Below are positions 1 to 13,197 of a DNA stretch of 64,000 nucleotides, in pieces. Made by a program: the position numbers and the translations under genes. The notes under the pieces were generated by a model. It was not told where the DNA came from. It worked only from the letters and a program-made list of their open reading frames with translations, and searched no databases. Location: NCBI GenBank assembly GCA_958496175.1, contig OY292274.1, positions 13,227,689 to 13,291,688 on the forward strand. The letters are read 5' to 3'. The DNA is from Sisyra terminalis. Lineage: Eukaryota; Arthropoda; Insecta; Neuroptera; Sisyridae. Within the stretch, counting starts at the first letter, position 1. Each line of letters opens with the position of its first letter.

Positions 1-1217
1 AAACAATTAGGTACTAGTTGTATTCAAAAACAAAATTTGAAGTCTGAGATCTTAAGCCTTTTTAAGATAAAACTAAAAAAAAATGAAAATTTTCCAAATT
101 TGCAATTTTCTGAGCTCAATATCTCTGGTGGGGGGCCAGATAAAAATCTGAAATATCACCCCATTATAGTACAGTATAATAGTACTATGCACCTAAAATT
201 TGAAATTTGAGATTTGACTAGGATCAGAAGTATTGCAAGCAAAAAATGCCGAAATAATGCATACTAATATACACAAAGGTAAATTAAATATTATATCCGA
301 TTGTGCAAAGAAAAATTGTATCTTGATCTCTCAGCTCTTTGTCGAACACCAAGATTAGTTGACGACTATGGGTACGTACATACATTATTAGCTTCCAGAA
401 AGAAGTATATGTTTTAAATTTAAGATATGATTAAAAGTTAGCCCAGAGCATATGTTGTTTTGTGTAAAATGTCCTTTTTGCCAAGTATATGTCACATATT
501 AAATGGTTAAATACATTAAAGTCACCTACTGAAGTATGCATTATTTTGACATTTTGTGCTTGCAATACCTCTACTCCTAGTCTAATCTCAAACTCCAAAT
601 TTTAGGTGCATAATACTTTTAAACAGTACTATTATTAGATGATATTTCAGATTTTTATCTGATCCCCCACCACAGATATTGAGCTCAGAAAATTGTAAAT
701 TTTGAAAATTTCCAAGTTTTGTTATTTTTTATTTTAAAAAGGCTTTAGATCTCAGACTTCAAATTTTGTTTTTGAATACAACTAGTACCTAATTGTTTGT
801 AAAAAAAAGTTTTTACGTGTAGACTCTTTCCCTTCCTTCAATATTTTTCCGTGAAAATTGGAGTTTTTACAAATGAGAGCTAAAAATTTAGGATGAAATT
901 TCACCCCTTAGAATTACATTTAAGTGAAAACGTTTTATTACAATCTTATAGCTTATATTTTCATGAACACACTGCTTTTAGTTTCATTTTGATAGAAAAA
1001 ATAAGGCCTGAGATAATCAAGTTTCGCAAACCCTTAAAAGTGCGGAAATGTCTGCGCCTAGTAAAACTAATATGGCCACCACCGGAAAACTAAAAACAAT
1101 AAAATTAAAATAATGATGAATTTGAACTACCAACACGTTGGGGTGAGAGCAAAAAAAAATCAGAATTAAAAAAATAATCAAGCGACCAGTGCTGGACCAA
1201 CTTAATTGGACTGACCC
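1..1217. mobile_element. FB1 palindromic element, copy 1, cut by the window start
   Basis: Bases 1-400 recur in inverted orientation at about 560-810, making a large imperfect palindrome. The right part continues to a terminus reading TTGGACTGACCC at 1206-1217, the same right end as the complete copy at 3706-5264. The left terminus is outside the window. Short open frames inside (for example 893-1093) recur in the other copy without conserved protein features and look non-coding. It is probably a non-autonomous DNA transposon or fold-back element; the superfamily is not assigned. Confidence 0.8.
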
Positions 1218-1402
1218 TATTGCTACAGTAACGAACGACAAATACAAATTGGTAACAATTTTTCTTCATGAAATTGAAATGTAATTTCCTTAAAAATTGT
1301 CAACCTGTTTTTAATTCACTGATATTAAGTTGGATAGAGAAAATAAGTATTTCATTTTAGTTTTCGGATAAGTTGTACAACGTCTGTAAGTTAATTTTAC
1401 TT

Positions 1403-1815
1403 TAAATACAATATATAGAATATATTGCGGTCCAATTAGGACCAATGTAGTATAATTTAATATAATAATATGTAAAAATCATACCATAAACATAAATTTG
1501 AACAAAAGTTCAAACAAAAATAATTGTGACGTATTGTCCAGATACGTATTTCGATTGCCAAGCAATCTTCCTCAGTGGTCATCAAGTAGTTTGGAGCACT
1601 CCGTAACTGCTTTGTGATGATTCACAATCATCCCAATCGTATTTGGACAATACGTCACAAATATTTTTGTTTGAACTTCTGTTCAAGTTTAAGTTCATGG
1701 TATGATTTTTATATATTATTATATTAAACTATACTACATAAATTGGGCCGCAATATATTCTATACATTGTATACACAGTATAACTGTTCAAAGTCAGCGA
1801 AAAAATCTTATTTTG
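1403..1815 (+). mobile_element. FB2 fold-back element, copy A
   Basis: About 0.4 kb. Its two halves are inverted copies centred on a run that reads towards and away from CAATCTTCCTCAGTGGTCAT. It is flanked by the 9-bp direct repeat ATTTTACTT (1394-1402 and 1816-1824), which I take as the target-site duplication. The left end is slightly degraded compared with the GTGTATAC start of other copies; the right end is the family's longer tail (...GCGAAAAAATCTTATTTTG). No coding capacity. A long palindrome with a 9-bp duplication would fit a Mutator-like/fold-back derivation, but that is inference. Confidence 0.85.
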
Positions 1816-1824
1816 ATTTTACTT

Positions 1825-2322
1825 GAAAGTTTCAATAGATATAATCTCTCAATTAGTCACAGTAATTGATATAATTCTAGTCCAATTAATTGGAAAACAA
1901 ATTAATAAGAAATGTTAGATTAAGCATTACTTAATTTTTCTTATATAAGAAAAAGTCATTAAAGAAAAAGATATAATTTTTACAAAGCCAATAAAAAATA
2001 TTTCTCTCCATCAGCATAAGCTCATACAGTTTCAAGTTCGATTTTCTTCTAGAAATAAGTCACGCATATCTTTATAACCAGCAAAACTTTTTAAACTTCC
2101 ATATTTTCCAGCTTGACTTGGACGTAAAAAGTTCCAAGGTTTCACATTAGTTTAATAATGAACGAAAGATTACAACTTAGAATTGTAATGAATAGACGGA
2201 AAGCTCGTCACTTTTACGAGTTCGTGCCATTTTCTGTTATTACAGAGACATTCGAGTCATTCTACTTTCGCGATATTAAGATAACCTCCTCGCCACATTC
2301 ACATCACACTCACCTCGATTAG

Positions 2323-2402
<80 letters not shown>

Positions 2403-3705
2403 AAACACGTGAAGAAAAGACGAAAAAAAATACAACGAAAATTCTGCAAGCAAATATTACGCAATGTGCGATCATATCACGTTAAGGAAAAGCGTAACGA
2501 CATGAAAACTATAACGTTAACTGAAATAATATTGTGTTAGGGAGTAGAAAGGTCGTTTTGTATGAGTTGAGCTGTTTGAACTATTTATATGGAGTATAAG
2601 ATATATAGCATGAATTGTAATTCGTTCGAGCTTTTTATAACCTAAACGGTAGAGCTTTCATTCGGTTTATGTGAAACCCGCCAAACGGTAAAGTAATCAT
2701 CGGTATAACTGGCTTTCGATTCACTAGACTTATATTAAAAACGCTCGAGCATTATAGCATTTTTGCAGCACAGCAAAAACTATTTGCAAAACCATCAACC
2801 AAGATTTTCCTTTTTCCTCGAATCGGTTCAATTTAAAACCACAAAACTATAAAATTGACTTTATTTACTTGCTATTACTTTATTGCTTTGGGCCGATACT
2901 AAACATAATTAGGTGGGTGTGTGCTGAGATTACCTCTTTCATTTGAGAGTCGCTAAGCCCATGCTTTTACCATTAGTGTTTTTTTTTTTCAATTACTTAA
3001 TATTGTGACCAACGAATTCTTTTCAAATGAAGCTCTTGGTGCAAATCCCATTTAATAATGCTTGTTTAATTTGCAGCAAAGAAAATATCTTCATCTGATT
3101 TCATCAGAAATTTCTTCTTTTTATTTCTCGTCTTATTCAAACTGACAGATAAGACGTTTTAACAATTCGAAACCAGTTTTTTATAAATAGAAGTATTGAA
3201 GTTTTTGCTCTGATATTTAATTTTTTTTAATAAAATTTATGAGAATAAAAAAAAAAAACAATCAAGTTTACATTTGGTAATTAAAAGGAGACTATAAATC
3301 AGTTTAATTAAGTAAAACAATGATCTAATTATGATAATTATGATTTATTACGATTAGATTTCTATAAAGAAAATTAGAGATTTGCCATAAGTTTCCTTTG
3401 GTACATGGACCTTAATTATTATTTAACCAATTTACAGAAATTTTATGTACAGGAAAAGATCAGGCTAAACATTATCCTAAATTTGTATTATACTGTTGAT
3501 TTGAAAATTGTTCATTAAACGATATTTTTTCATACATTAGCGAGTGAAATATGAAAGAAAGTTAAAAAATTATATCTAGATGAACTTATCTTAATATAAG
3601 AATTTAACCATATACGTCATGTATTCTGAATGAATAAAACTTCATGCACTTATTAGCATAGTAGGTATATTGTTGAAGTAAAAATAAAACTTTTTGTTTC
3701 GCTAA
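1825..3705. other. Non-coding stretch with one GC-richer segment
   Basis: No protein gene is recognised. Bases 2030-2830 are noticeably richer in G+C and CpG than their surroundings and are interrupted by a long TA microsatellite. On the minus strand a good-looking splice donor (CGAG/GTGAGT) lies near 2316, so a non-coding or small exon is possible but unsupported. The remainder is low-complexity AT-rich DNA. It lies in the direction where downstream dsx exons would be expected, but no dimerisation-domain coding was seen. Confidence 0.5.
2326..2399. repeat. (TA)37 microsatellite
   Basis: Uninterrupted TA dinucleotides over 74 bp. Length is likely variable between individuals and assemblies. 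Confidence 0.98.
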
Positions 3706-5264
3706 GGGTCAGTCCAAATAAAGTGGTACAAAAATAAATAAAATGGTTGCTCGACCATTTTAAAAAACATAATTTTGTGTGTGCTATCACCCCAACATGT
3801 TGGTAGTTCAAATTCATCATTATTTTAATTTTACTGTTTTTAGTTTTCGTTTGGCGGCCATATTAGTTTTACTAAGCGCAGTCATTTTCGCACTTTTAAG
3901 GGTTTACGGTAACTTTATTTTCTCAGGCCCTATTTGTCCCATCAACATGAAAATAAAAGAAGTGTGTCCAAAAAACATAAGCTATAAGGTTTTATAAGAC
4001 GTTTTCACCTAAATGTAATTCTAAGGGATACAATTTTAACCTAATTTTTTAGCTCTCATTTGTAAAAACTCCAATTTTCATTTTCATTTTTCATTTTCAT
4101 GGAAAGATTGTGAAGGAAGGGAAAGAGTCTACACGTTAAAACTTTTTTTTACAAACAACTAGGTACTAGTTGTATTCAAAAACAAAATTTGAAGTCTGAG
4201 ATCTTAAGCCTTTTTAAAATAAAAAATAAAAAAATTGAAAATTTTCAAAATTTGCAATTTTCTGAGCTCAATATCTCTGGTGGGGGGCCAGATAAAAATC
4301 TGAAATATCACCCCATTATAGTACAGTATAATAGTACTATGCACCTAAAATTTGGAGTAAGAGATCTCTTAGCTCTTTGTCAAACACCAAGATTAGTTGA
4401 TGACTATGGGTACAATATACATTGGCCATATATTATTAGCTTTCAGAAAGAAGTATATGTTTTAAATTTAAGATATGAATAACAGTTAGCCCAGAGTATA
4501 TGTTGTTTTGTGTAAAATGCCCTTATTGCCAAGTATATGTCACATATTAAATTGTTAAATACATTATATTCACCTACTGAAGTACGCATTATTTTGACAT
4601 TTTGTGCTTGCAATACCTCTACTCCTAGTCTAATCTCAAACTCCAAATTTTAGGTGCATAATACTATCATACAGTACTATAATGGGGTGATATTTCAGAT
4701 TTTTATCTGGTCCCCCACCAGAGATATTGAGCTCGGAAAATTGTAAATTTTGAAAATTTCCAAGTTTTGTTAATTTTTATTTTAAAAAGGCTTTAGTTCT
4801 CAGACTTCAAATTTTGTTTTTGAATACAACTAGTACCTAATTGTTTGTAAAAAAAAGTTTTTACATGTAGACTCTTTCCCTTCCTTCAATATTTTTCCGT
4901 GAAAATTGGAGTTTTTACAAATGAGAGCTAAAAATTTAGGATGAAATTTCACCCCTTAGAATTACATTTAAGTGGAAACGTTTTATTACAATCTTATAGC
5001 TTATATTTTCATGAACACACTGCTTTTAGTTTTATTTTGATAGAACAAATAGGGCCTGAGATAATCAAGTTTCGCAAACCCTTAAAAGTGCGGAAATGTC
5101 TGCGCCTAGTAAAACTAATATGGCCACCACCGGAAAACTAAAAACAATAAAATTAAAATAATGATGAATTTGAACTACCAACGAGTTGGGGTGACAGAAA
5201 AAAAATCAGAAATAAAAAAAATAATCAAGCGACTAGTGCGGGACCGACTGAATTGGACTGACCC
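3706..5264. mobile_element. FB1 palindromic element, copy 2, complete
   Basis: About 1.56 kb. It starts GGGTCAGTCCAA (3706-3717) and ends TTGGACTGACCC (5253-5264), a perfect 12-bp terminal inverted repeat. The inside is a long imperfect palindrome: the left arm from about 3785 matches the right arm ending about 5200, and the inner arm 4148-4360 matches 4620-4850. It is flanked by CTAA on both sides (3702-3705 and 5265-5268), a likely short target duplication. No transposase is present. The right half is nearly identical to the right half of copy 1, so the two inserted recently or were homogenised. Confidence 0.88.
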
Positions 5265-5268
5265 CTAA

Positions 5269-8200
5269 GCCTATCATGAAAGTACTTTCCATTTCCACCG
5301 AATCGAAAATTGAACGAAAACTATTTTTTAAGCGCAATTAAATTTTTCGAAAAAGTTTAAGTGCACAAAACTGTTTTCTTCAACACAAAAAACGAACAGA
5401 AGACACAATAAAGTCTCATTGTTTTCTAACACTTAAGTTTTCCAGAGGATTGGTGGCAATAGTACCGCAGATAAGTATAAGAAGGACTATGAAAATGAAA
5501 ATGAATAATAATTTGTAATTTCATTTGTAATTTGACACTTAAAATGAATTTCTCTAGAACAAAAATGTTATATCTTTTTTCAGCAAATAATTTGATGGTT
5601 CATAAAAAATTGAGTAGATATTAAAGTTCAAAATAATAATGTGGTTCCAAAAAATTAGTGTTAATCCAAAAATGAATGATTCAATTTTTTTAATTGTTTC
5701 CAAAAATGAGGGTTAATGAGAGAAATTTTCAAAAGATTCGCTATGAAGCCAAAAATTGCCTTCCAAAGCAAATGGAAAGAGGAAAAAATTGAAGAACCTA
5801 TTGCTGTAAATCAATAATTAATTATAAATATTTCAAGAAAACCAGAGAAAAAATAAGTTTTCTTTCTTGTTATATGAAAATAGCTTAAAAACTGGAAATT
5901 AAATAAAATAGAAAAAAAATTGTTAATTAATTCATTTTTAATTTGAAATTAATTGCATTTAAATTTTACGATCCACATATTTTTGGTTTCTTATCGCAAA
6001 AATATCTTCGTCAAATCAGCCTGTTATAACGACAATAAATGGGTAAATAATTCCTATTTTTCTCAATAAAACAAAGCAAAAATCGTCGCTGTTAACATAA
6101 TGTCGAAAAATGCGTAACTTTGTCAACTATACACAAATGATCGATTGTGGTCAGCAAAGAATTATTTTATTGCTTCGCGTTACTTAACATGCGTACCAGT
6201 TAAAAGCAGTTTTAGATGCATTTGCTGAAAGTGAAACAAAGCTTGATCGTTACTATTAAGTGTATACGTTTTGAATCAGAGTGTAATTTCATGCCAATTA
6301 ATTAAAAATTGCAACAATACTGTAAACAGTTTCAGGTTTATGTTGGTGGTAATCTAATTAATATCACTACAAAATTTATTATTGGTTAATGAGTCGTTTA
6401 CGTTCACAAGTCACGCAAATTGATCAATTTTAATCGTTTTTTGCTCTGGTCAAAAAAATTTGAAAATTAATTTGGTGTTCTTTGTCACACACAAATTAAA
6501 AACTTGTTGAGAAATCGTTATTTGATAGTCGCTTAATTTGACAAAGGACATTACTAATTCTGCAGTCTAAATATGTAAACTGGTTTGTTTAGAAGATTAT
6601 CTTTCAAATGGATTAATGTTTGTACACATCGTAAAATCGTAAATGATAATGATTTTTCAGATGCAACCATTGTATTCTTAATCAGATAAACTGTTGTATC
6701 GCTTTAATTTTCACGCATATTTACAATTTTGCTTCATTTATAATAGAATTGTACACTCTAAAGTCTAAAAAATAAATAAATAATAGATAAAATTAACATA
6801 AAAAGGTTTAAATATACTCATATTAGATTCATTGCCTTTCAAAACTTTTAGGTTTTTATGACAGCCAATTTTGGAAATGCAATAAAATGTAATGTTTGTT
6901 AAACTAAAAACATTAAAAATGTGATTTTCAAACATTTTTTACTAATCTGGACAGATAAAAATTTGGTAATTACAGACTTTTCCGGATATTTTTGAACATT
7001 TATGTAAGGCTACAATAAACAAATAGAATTAAAATTTATTCACTTACGGAATATGAAAAGAAATTCAAATATTAAACACTGATCACAAAAAGATGCATAC
7101 ATTAATTTAATTTTTCTTTAATTGCTGCACCTGTATCAGTTTTTTTCATAAAAGTATAACCATGTTCGTTGCACTCGACACAAAAATAATTACATGATCT
7201 TAGAAAAAAACAAACAAATAATTCACTCTCAAACGTATCCCCGACATGCATGTTCTCTGTGTCCACCATTAATTTCATTATCAAATAATATTTCACGATA
7301 GCATTCATAACTATGACAATATATTTAGTACGAGATCATTTACTAAAGTATTACACATTTTACGAGTGTACGTACGATATGCATAACGCTATTCAACCTT
7401 TACGTTCCGAATTGTATAACGACTTATTGTCCAGTCGTAAAGCCCCTCTGGTCGCTAATGCAAAATTTTCCTCTTTTACTATGCTACTTGAGGAAGAATC
7501 CGACTAGAGAACATGCACATCGCACATATACCGTCTATATGTGGCACGATGAATATTCGTACTCATTTCAGTTTTATTACGATCAAAATGAAATTTGTTT
7601 CAATTCATCAAAAATCTTTAATAGCACTTGAAATGTAATTACGTTGGCCTCATTTAAATTTAATTTTATCACTGTAAAAAGAAGCTTCAATTAATATTTC
7701 GGAACAGTTCCTACTTTAATCATTCATAAATAAATTAAAAGTATACAATCAAGCAAGAACTGTTGGGATTCACTTGAATGTAACGATTTAATTTTAACAG
7801 AATCGCTGAAGAAGAACTTACTCCTTTATTTTCTTAATTTAAAAACGCAACACAATTAGATACGTGCAGTTCTAGTTCTTCATATCTACCATCTTTCGTA
7901 AGAAACTTCATTATTTAATTTATTACCTGATTTATGTGTTTTATTGAAAACTTTTATGTTTTGAGTTAATATTTAAAGAAAACAAACATTTAAAAGAAAT
8001 CAATAACAAAAATAAATTAACATTATTTAAATGTGTAGAACTGTAAATGTAATTAACCTTTTATCCTAACAAATCAAAATAAGAATATAATATTTACTTT
8101 TTCACGAAAAGGTAACATTTTTATTTCCTAATGAACAAGTTCTAAGTGCTAAAAAGGTTTTTGATACTTTCATCTATACCATATATTTAACAGTCAGGCC

Positions 8201-8519
8201 AGAAAAACTTTAGTTTTTCCAAGATATTAAGAAATAATATACGTATACTAAAAACCAGAAAAAAAACGCAATAGATAAACATTAATATGGGATTTTCTGT
8301 TGTTTAGACAATATCTAAAAATAAAGATTAGTCAATTTTAATTTATCATTAGTATTAGACTAGAAATTTGTCATTGATTCAAATTTTATTGCTCAGTCAT
8401 TATAATAGAAAAAATTTCACTTAGGATAAGACCTGCGACCTTTGACTTAACCTGGAAGTAAATTTTGAGGTCTGTGGATCTTGATTCTGATTATAAATGA
8501 AAATAACTTGAAAAATATT
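5269..8519. other. AT-rich non-coding DNA
   Basis: No gene or repeat family is recognised. A modestly GC-richer patch at about 7200-7570 carries short open frames on both strands (7102-7308 minus, 7313-7507 plus) with no recognisable domain. The rest is low-complexity A/T. Confidence 0.6.
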
Positions 8520-8989
8520 GTGTATACAATATATAGGATATATTGCGGTCCAATATATGTAGTATAGTTTAATATAATAACATATAAAAATCATACCATA
8601 AACATAAATTTGAACAGAAGTTCAAACAAAAATATTCGTGACGTATTGCCCAGATATGTATTTCGCTATCCAAGCAATCTTCCTCAGTGGTCATCAAGTA
8701 GTTTGGATCACTCTTTTCACATGATTCACATGAATCATCACAAAGCAGTTACGGAGTGATCCAAACTACTTGATGACCACTGAGGAAGATTGTTTGGCAA
8801 GCGAAATACGTATCTGGGCAATACGTCACGAATATTTTTATTTGAACTTCTGTTCAAATTTATGTTTATGATATGATTTCTACATATTATTATATGAAAT
8901 TATACTACATAAATTGGACCGCAATATATCCTATATATTGTATACACAGTATAATTGTTCAAAGACAGCGAAAAAATCTTATTTTGATT
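8520..8989 (+). mobile_element. FB2 fold-back element, copy B
   Basis: Starts GTGTATACAATATATAGG and ends with the family tail ...AAATCTTATTTTGATT. The two arms around the centre (about 8720) are inverted copies, including the motif for ACTTGATGACCACTGAGGAA and its complement. Flanks show an imperfect AT-rich 8-9 bp repeat (AAAAATAT on both sides). No coding capacity. Confidence 0.87.
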
Positions 8990-11900
8990 AAAAAATATGT
9001 TTTTACCACGGCTAAGTTACTTTAATTTGGTTTTACGAGGTAAAATCTTCTTTTTTTTTTTTTGAATTTGAGCCGTTAAATTTTTCTTAATTTTTGAAGG
9101 TATTTATAATCCTGTTGGGTTAAAACAACAACGAATCAATGGTGTTCTTTAACAGTAATTGACTAAAAAAATGAAGGTGTCTGTTTTTTTTATCTAAAAA
9201 AGTAGAAAAAATTAACGGTTGTCAATATAAATTGACTGTATGAAAAAATAAACAATGCAAATAAATGATAACCTGAAACATTGTTTGCAATGATTCTCAA
9301 GCGTATTCTATCATACAATCTGTAACAATATGTTAAGATTTAAGAAGAAAATATTCTAATAATTAATTACAACAATTGCTATGAAATTATAATTTTATAT
9401 TTGAAAATTAAATTATACACATAATATGCACATGGAGTTCAACGCTTGAGTAGTTAAGGCGCCAATCTTTACTGCTGTGAAAACTACTTTAAATTAAGTT
9501 ATAGCAAATAAAGTTCAATTATTTATTACACAATACAAATGTATCGTAGTAATAACTATTTCTGTTTACTTACACAATAAAAACATTATTCAAATAGTCG
9601 AATGATACGGAAAATTTCATAAAAAATCTTTTGTAGCATTCTGAATCGAAAGTGATCATCAATAATAAAAATAATAATATAAGAATACAAAGTAATGAGA
9701 AGAGAAATCAATTAATCGAACTACTGACAGACGTGTTAATTAGTAAGAATATCCGGATCAAGCTAAAAGAAATATATTTGATTTTTTTTCTATGGTGATT
9801 TGAAAATTTTCAATCTTTATTATGCAAATTAATGTGATTGAAGTGTCTTAAAACCAAGTGTGAATAAAGTTGATCTATTGCAGTTTTCATAGTTTGTAAT
9901 ATTGATTATCGATTACTGACTTTCATATGATTTTTTTCTTTTCTAAACCACTCTTCTTATTTTTACGATTTTCTTTGAACAAGTTTTGTGGTGTTAACTG
10001 AATTATTACAAGTAATTGTGATTTTTGCGTTTCCATATCATCAGAAGAACTACAACTATTCTACAAAATATAAATAATTAAGTTACTTCAGTTTTATTTA
10101 CTAGTAATCTATCCCTGCTAGTAAAATTTTTGATTAGTTTGAAAAAATTAACAAAAGTTTTGTACAAATTTTTTTTAAAAATTGTTGAGGAAATATTTAA
10201 TTATTATTCCTGCAACTATCTAGATATGATAAAATGCCATTTGTGTTATAAATTATAAAACTCTCATACTTCTCGTATAAAAATAATAACATTGAAATTT
10301 TAGTTCTGAAATTAAAGGTAAAATTCTAAGATTAACATATTTAGTGTCAAAAAAGGCTGGAAATACAAGAACCGTGATGAAGGATTCTAGCCATGCATCT
10401 GCTAAGAAGTACGGGAAATACTTATATGACCTGGATGACCCGAGTTGAGTAGGGAGGCTGAAAAAGGGAACACAATATTGTAAAAGACTAACCCTGTCAT
10501 GACTCCAAAAAAATATATAAATTAAAATAACCGGAATGTTTACAAGTACTTAATTTATGAAAAGGTTCCACAACTTTTTTATTATTTCTAAATTTTTTTT
10601 TGCCTTCCAATGTGATCTTCTACAGCTATTACTTTACACAAGAAATTACGAGTCAAAAAAGTTCGAAATAGTCAACAAACTAATGTTTTTCGAAATAACA
10701 AATATCGACAAGAGCGACAATTGCCCCGTTTTTTTTTTGCAGCCAACAATTTCCTTATCTATAAATTGAGTGTTGAAGGAGTAATTCACACATTTAAAAG
10801 GTTTATTAATGTAAAAGAAACTTATTTGAAAATTGTTACATTGTAACATTTTCTTAAGAACACAAACTTGTAAGATCATCGGTCCTTTTAAACATCCCAA
10901 GTCTTTATCATTAACATTATTCTAATCAATCTACTTAACTATGCTCTTAAAAATCGTTACGAGTATAATTTATTACTAATTCATTACCTTAGTTAAATAA
11001 TCTTAAAAATACACATAACTCAATTACTTTGTAGTCATCATAACTATTTTTATTTTGCCACATAAGCACATCATAAAATAGACAATAAATAAATAAAGTC
11101 TTTTTTAAATAAATTCCAAAACAGAATTATATAAAAATAAATAAATAAGCACTTACGTTCAATCATTTTAAAATGTTGCTTTAGCAATAATTAATGAAAC
11201 TAAATATCTCAAATGCGTTGAATGGGTCTTAATAATTTCAAGTTAACAAGACGCAGAAATGCAACACACGGCATTGTAAAAAGATGTTTTCATGAAATGC
11301 ACCAAATGTATTTGGTAGAAGAATGGAGCGATGCCAGAATTGACAATGTTAAAATACAAACGACTTATTTTGCCAAGTATTTGAATTCGCATAAATTTTA
11401 TCTCTTGTAAATTTTCCTTCGCAATTAATTTACAGTTCCGCATTAAGTATGTCACATAAGAAAAAATTCGTCAATAATAGTGATTTTCTAAATTTGAATT
11501 TTGCAATCGTTTTAATATTCCTTGCAGACTCGACCAATGTAGTTATTGAAATAGTTATCATTACATATGCTAAATTCAGTGCGAGCAATTTAGTTTTTAT
11601 AAATATTCGCTAGTTATTCTCATAGTCATTACATACCGTGACTAGCGAATATATAATAACTACAAAATCATTATTTGAGTAAATTCCCAGTAACTAATTC
11701 ATCATTTGATTGTTACATATATTTTGTATATCTCTTATAAATTAATTTTTCAAAGTAAAGTTGCACTTTTCAATTGTATTGCAAATCCGCAATTCAAATT
11801 TTAATGAAAAACTGTAAATGTAATGGACTTTTACATTTTATAAGTTTAAAATGACTATGATTTGTAATAAAATATTAAAACCAAATTTATTTTTGCAATC

Positions 11901-12914
11901 AATAACTACGATTGTTATAAAATTACCAAAACGAATAACCAAGAATACGAATAAGTCTTTCGGCTTCAAATTCTACAATTCCCGTTTTAGATTTATATTT
12001 TATTCAATTAATTTAATCGGTGTACTGGGAAATTAAGATGATTCTTTTTATTGATGGTAATGTATTGCAATTATTTCTAAATCAAAAACCGAACGTAAGA
12101 AATATTGAGAATTTTCTGCCATTCCTCATAAGATGATTTTAAGTGCTAACGAACTATTTGAACAACAAAACATGTAAAATTAATTTTCAAAAATGTGAAG
12201 TTTAAATTATAGTTTGGTTACATGTTTGTGATATGTTGTAAAGAAGGAAGACGGTATCATGAATTTGAAAAAAAAGAATATAAAGAATATTTAATCAAAA
12301 CGATATAATTGAAAAAGTTCACGATTACTTGAATAGTTATTCACAATTTCGTGAAAACCTTCTACAGAAGGTTTCCATAACCGAAAAGAGCTTCATAATT
12401 GAAAAAATTAAATAACTTATATTTCATTTTTAGTTTCTAAATATTTCAGCAAATAATAAATTATGAAAATTGCAAAAGTATTAGTATTTTTTTTAAATAT
12501 AATTTAAATATTTATTTTATATATTACTTTTGTTGTCTGATACTATATTACGGTTGTGATACTACTTCTGATACTAAATAGAAACGAAGCTTTAAAATTA
12601 GAACTAATTGATTATATTATTATGGCTTATAATACAAAAAAGCCATATTACTTTATTTTTGTTACAATTTTGGTTTTATTTCAAACCGCTTTAATATGAA
12701 CCATACAAGGTTTCAACAATCCAAACTTCAAGAACTATGATTTCCATTTTATTGAATAAGCGAATTTAATTTAAAGAATTTTCCTTTCAAACTACTAATA
12801 CAAGCCTTACTACCTCATCTTGTCCACACTTGAAAATTTGTATCACTTGCTTCTAATGATTTTAAATTTACTAACAATAGATGATAAAATTAAGATCTCA
12901 GCTTTTATTTTTTT
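8990..12914. other. AT-rich non-coding DNA
   Basis: Nothing coding is recognised. It contains a small 12-bp inverted repeat (ATATTCGCTAGT / ACTAGCGAATAT, about 11606-11653) and several short open frames that lack domains or codon bias. Confidence 0.6.
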
Positions 12915-13197
12915 AAATAAGAAGACAATTCAGGTTGTTTAAGATCGGTTTTTTTTATTTTATATTTTTACTATTCAATTAGCTACGTTTCGTTACGTAT
13001 CGTAACTTCATCAGGCTTCTATAAGAAATTAAATATTAAATAAAAAATTAATGTATGATTGACATATTTTGTAATTATTTTATTTTTTTATAAAACCCTG
13101 ATGAAGTTACGATACGTAACGAAACGTAGCTAATTGAATAATAAAAATATTAAATAAAAAAACAAATCTTAAACAACCTGAATTGTTTTCTTATTTA
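12915..13197. mobile_element. Short palindromic MITE, about 283 bp
   Basis: The first 31 bp (AAATAAGAAGACAATTCAGG and onward) are repeated in inverted form at the other end (13166-13197). A second pair of inverted arms lies inside (AGCTACGTTTCGTTACGTAT at about 12981 and its complement at about 13107), so the whole unit folds into one stem. No coding capacity; the superfamily is unknown. Confidence 0.85.

Noticed and set aside
2276..2464. Open frame encoding a long Ile-Tyr repeat
   Set aside because: It is a translation of the TA microsatellite.
4189..4482. 97-residue frame inside FB1
   Set aside because: Lies in the palindromic arm, not kept open in the other copy, and matches no transposase.
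9425..9480. Possible tRNA-like or SINE head (GCTTGAGTAGTTAAGGCGCC)
   Set aside because: No B-box-like sequence or A-rich tail at the right distance.
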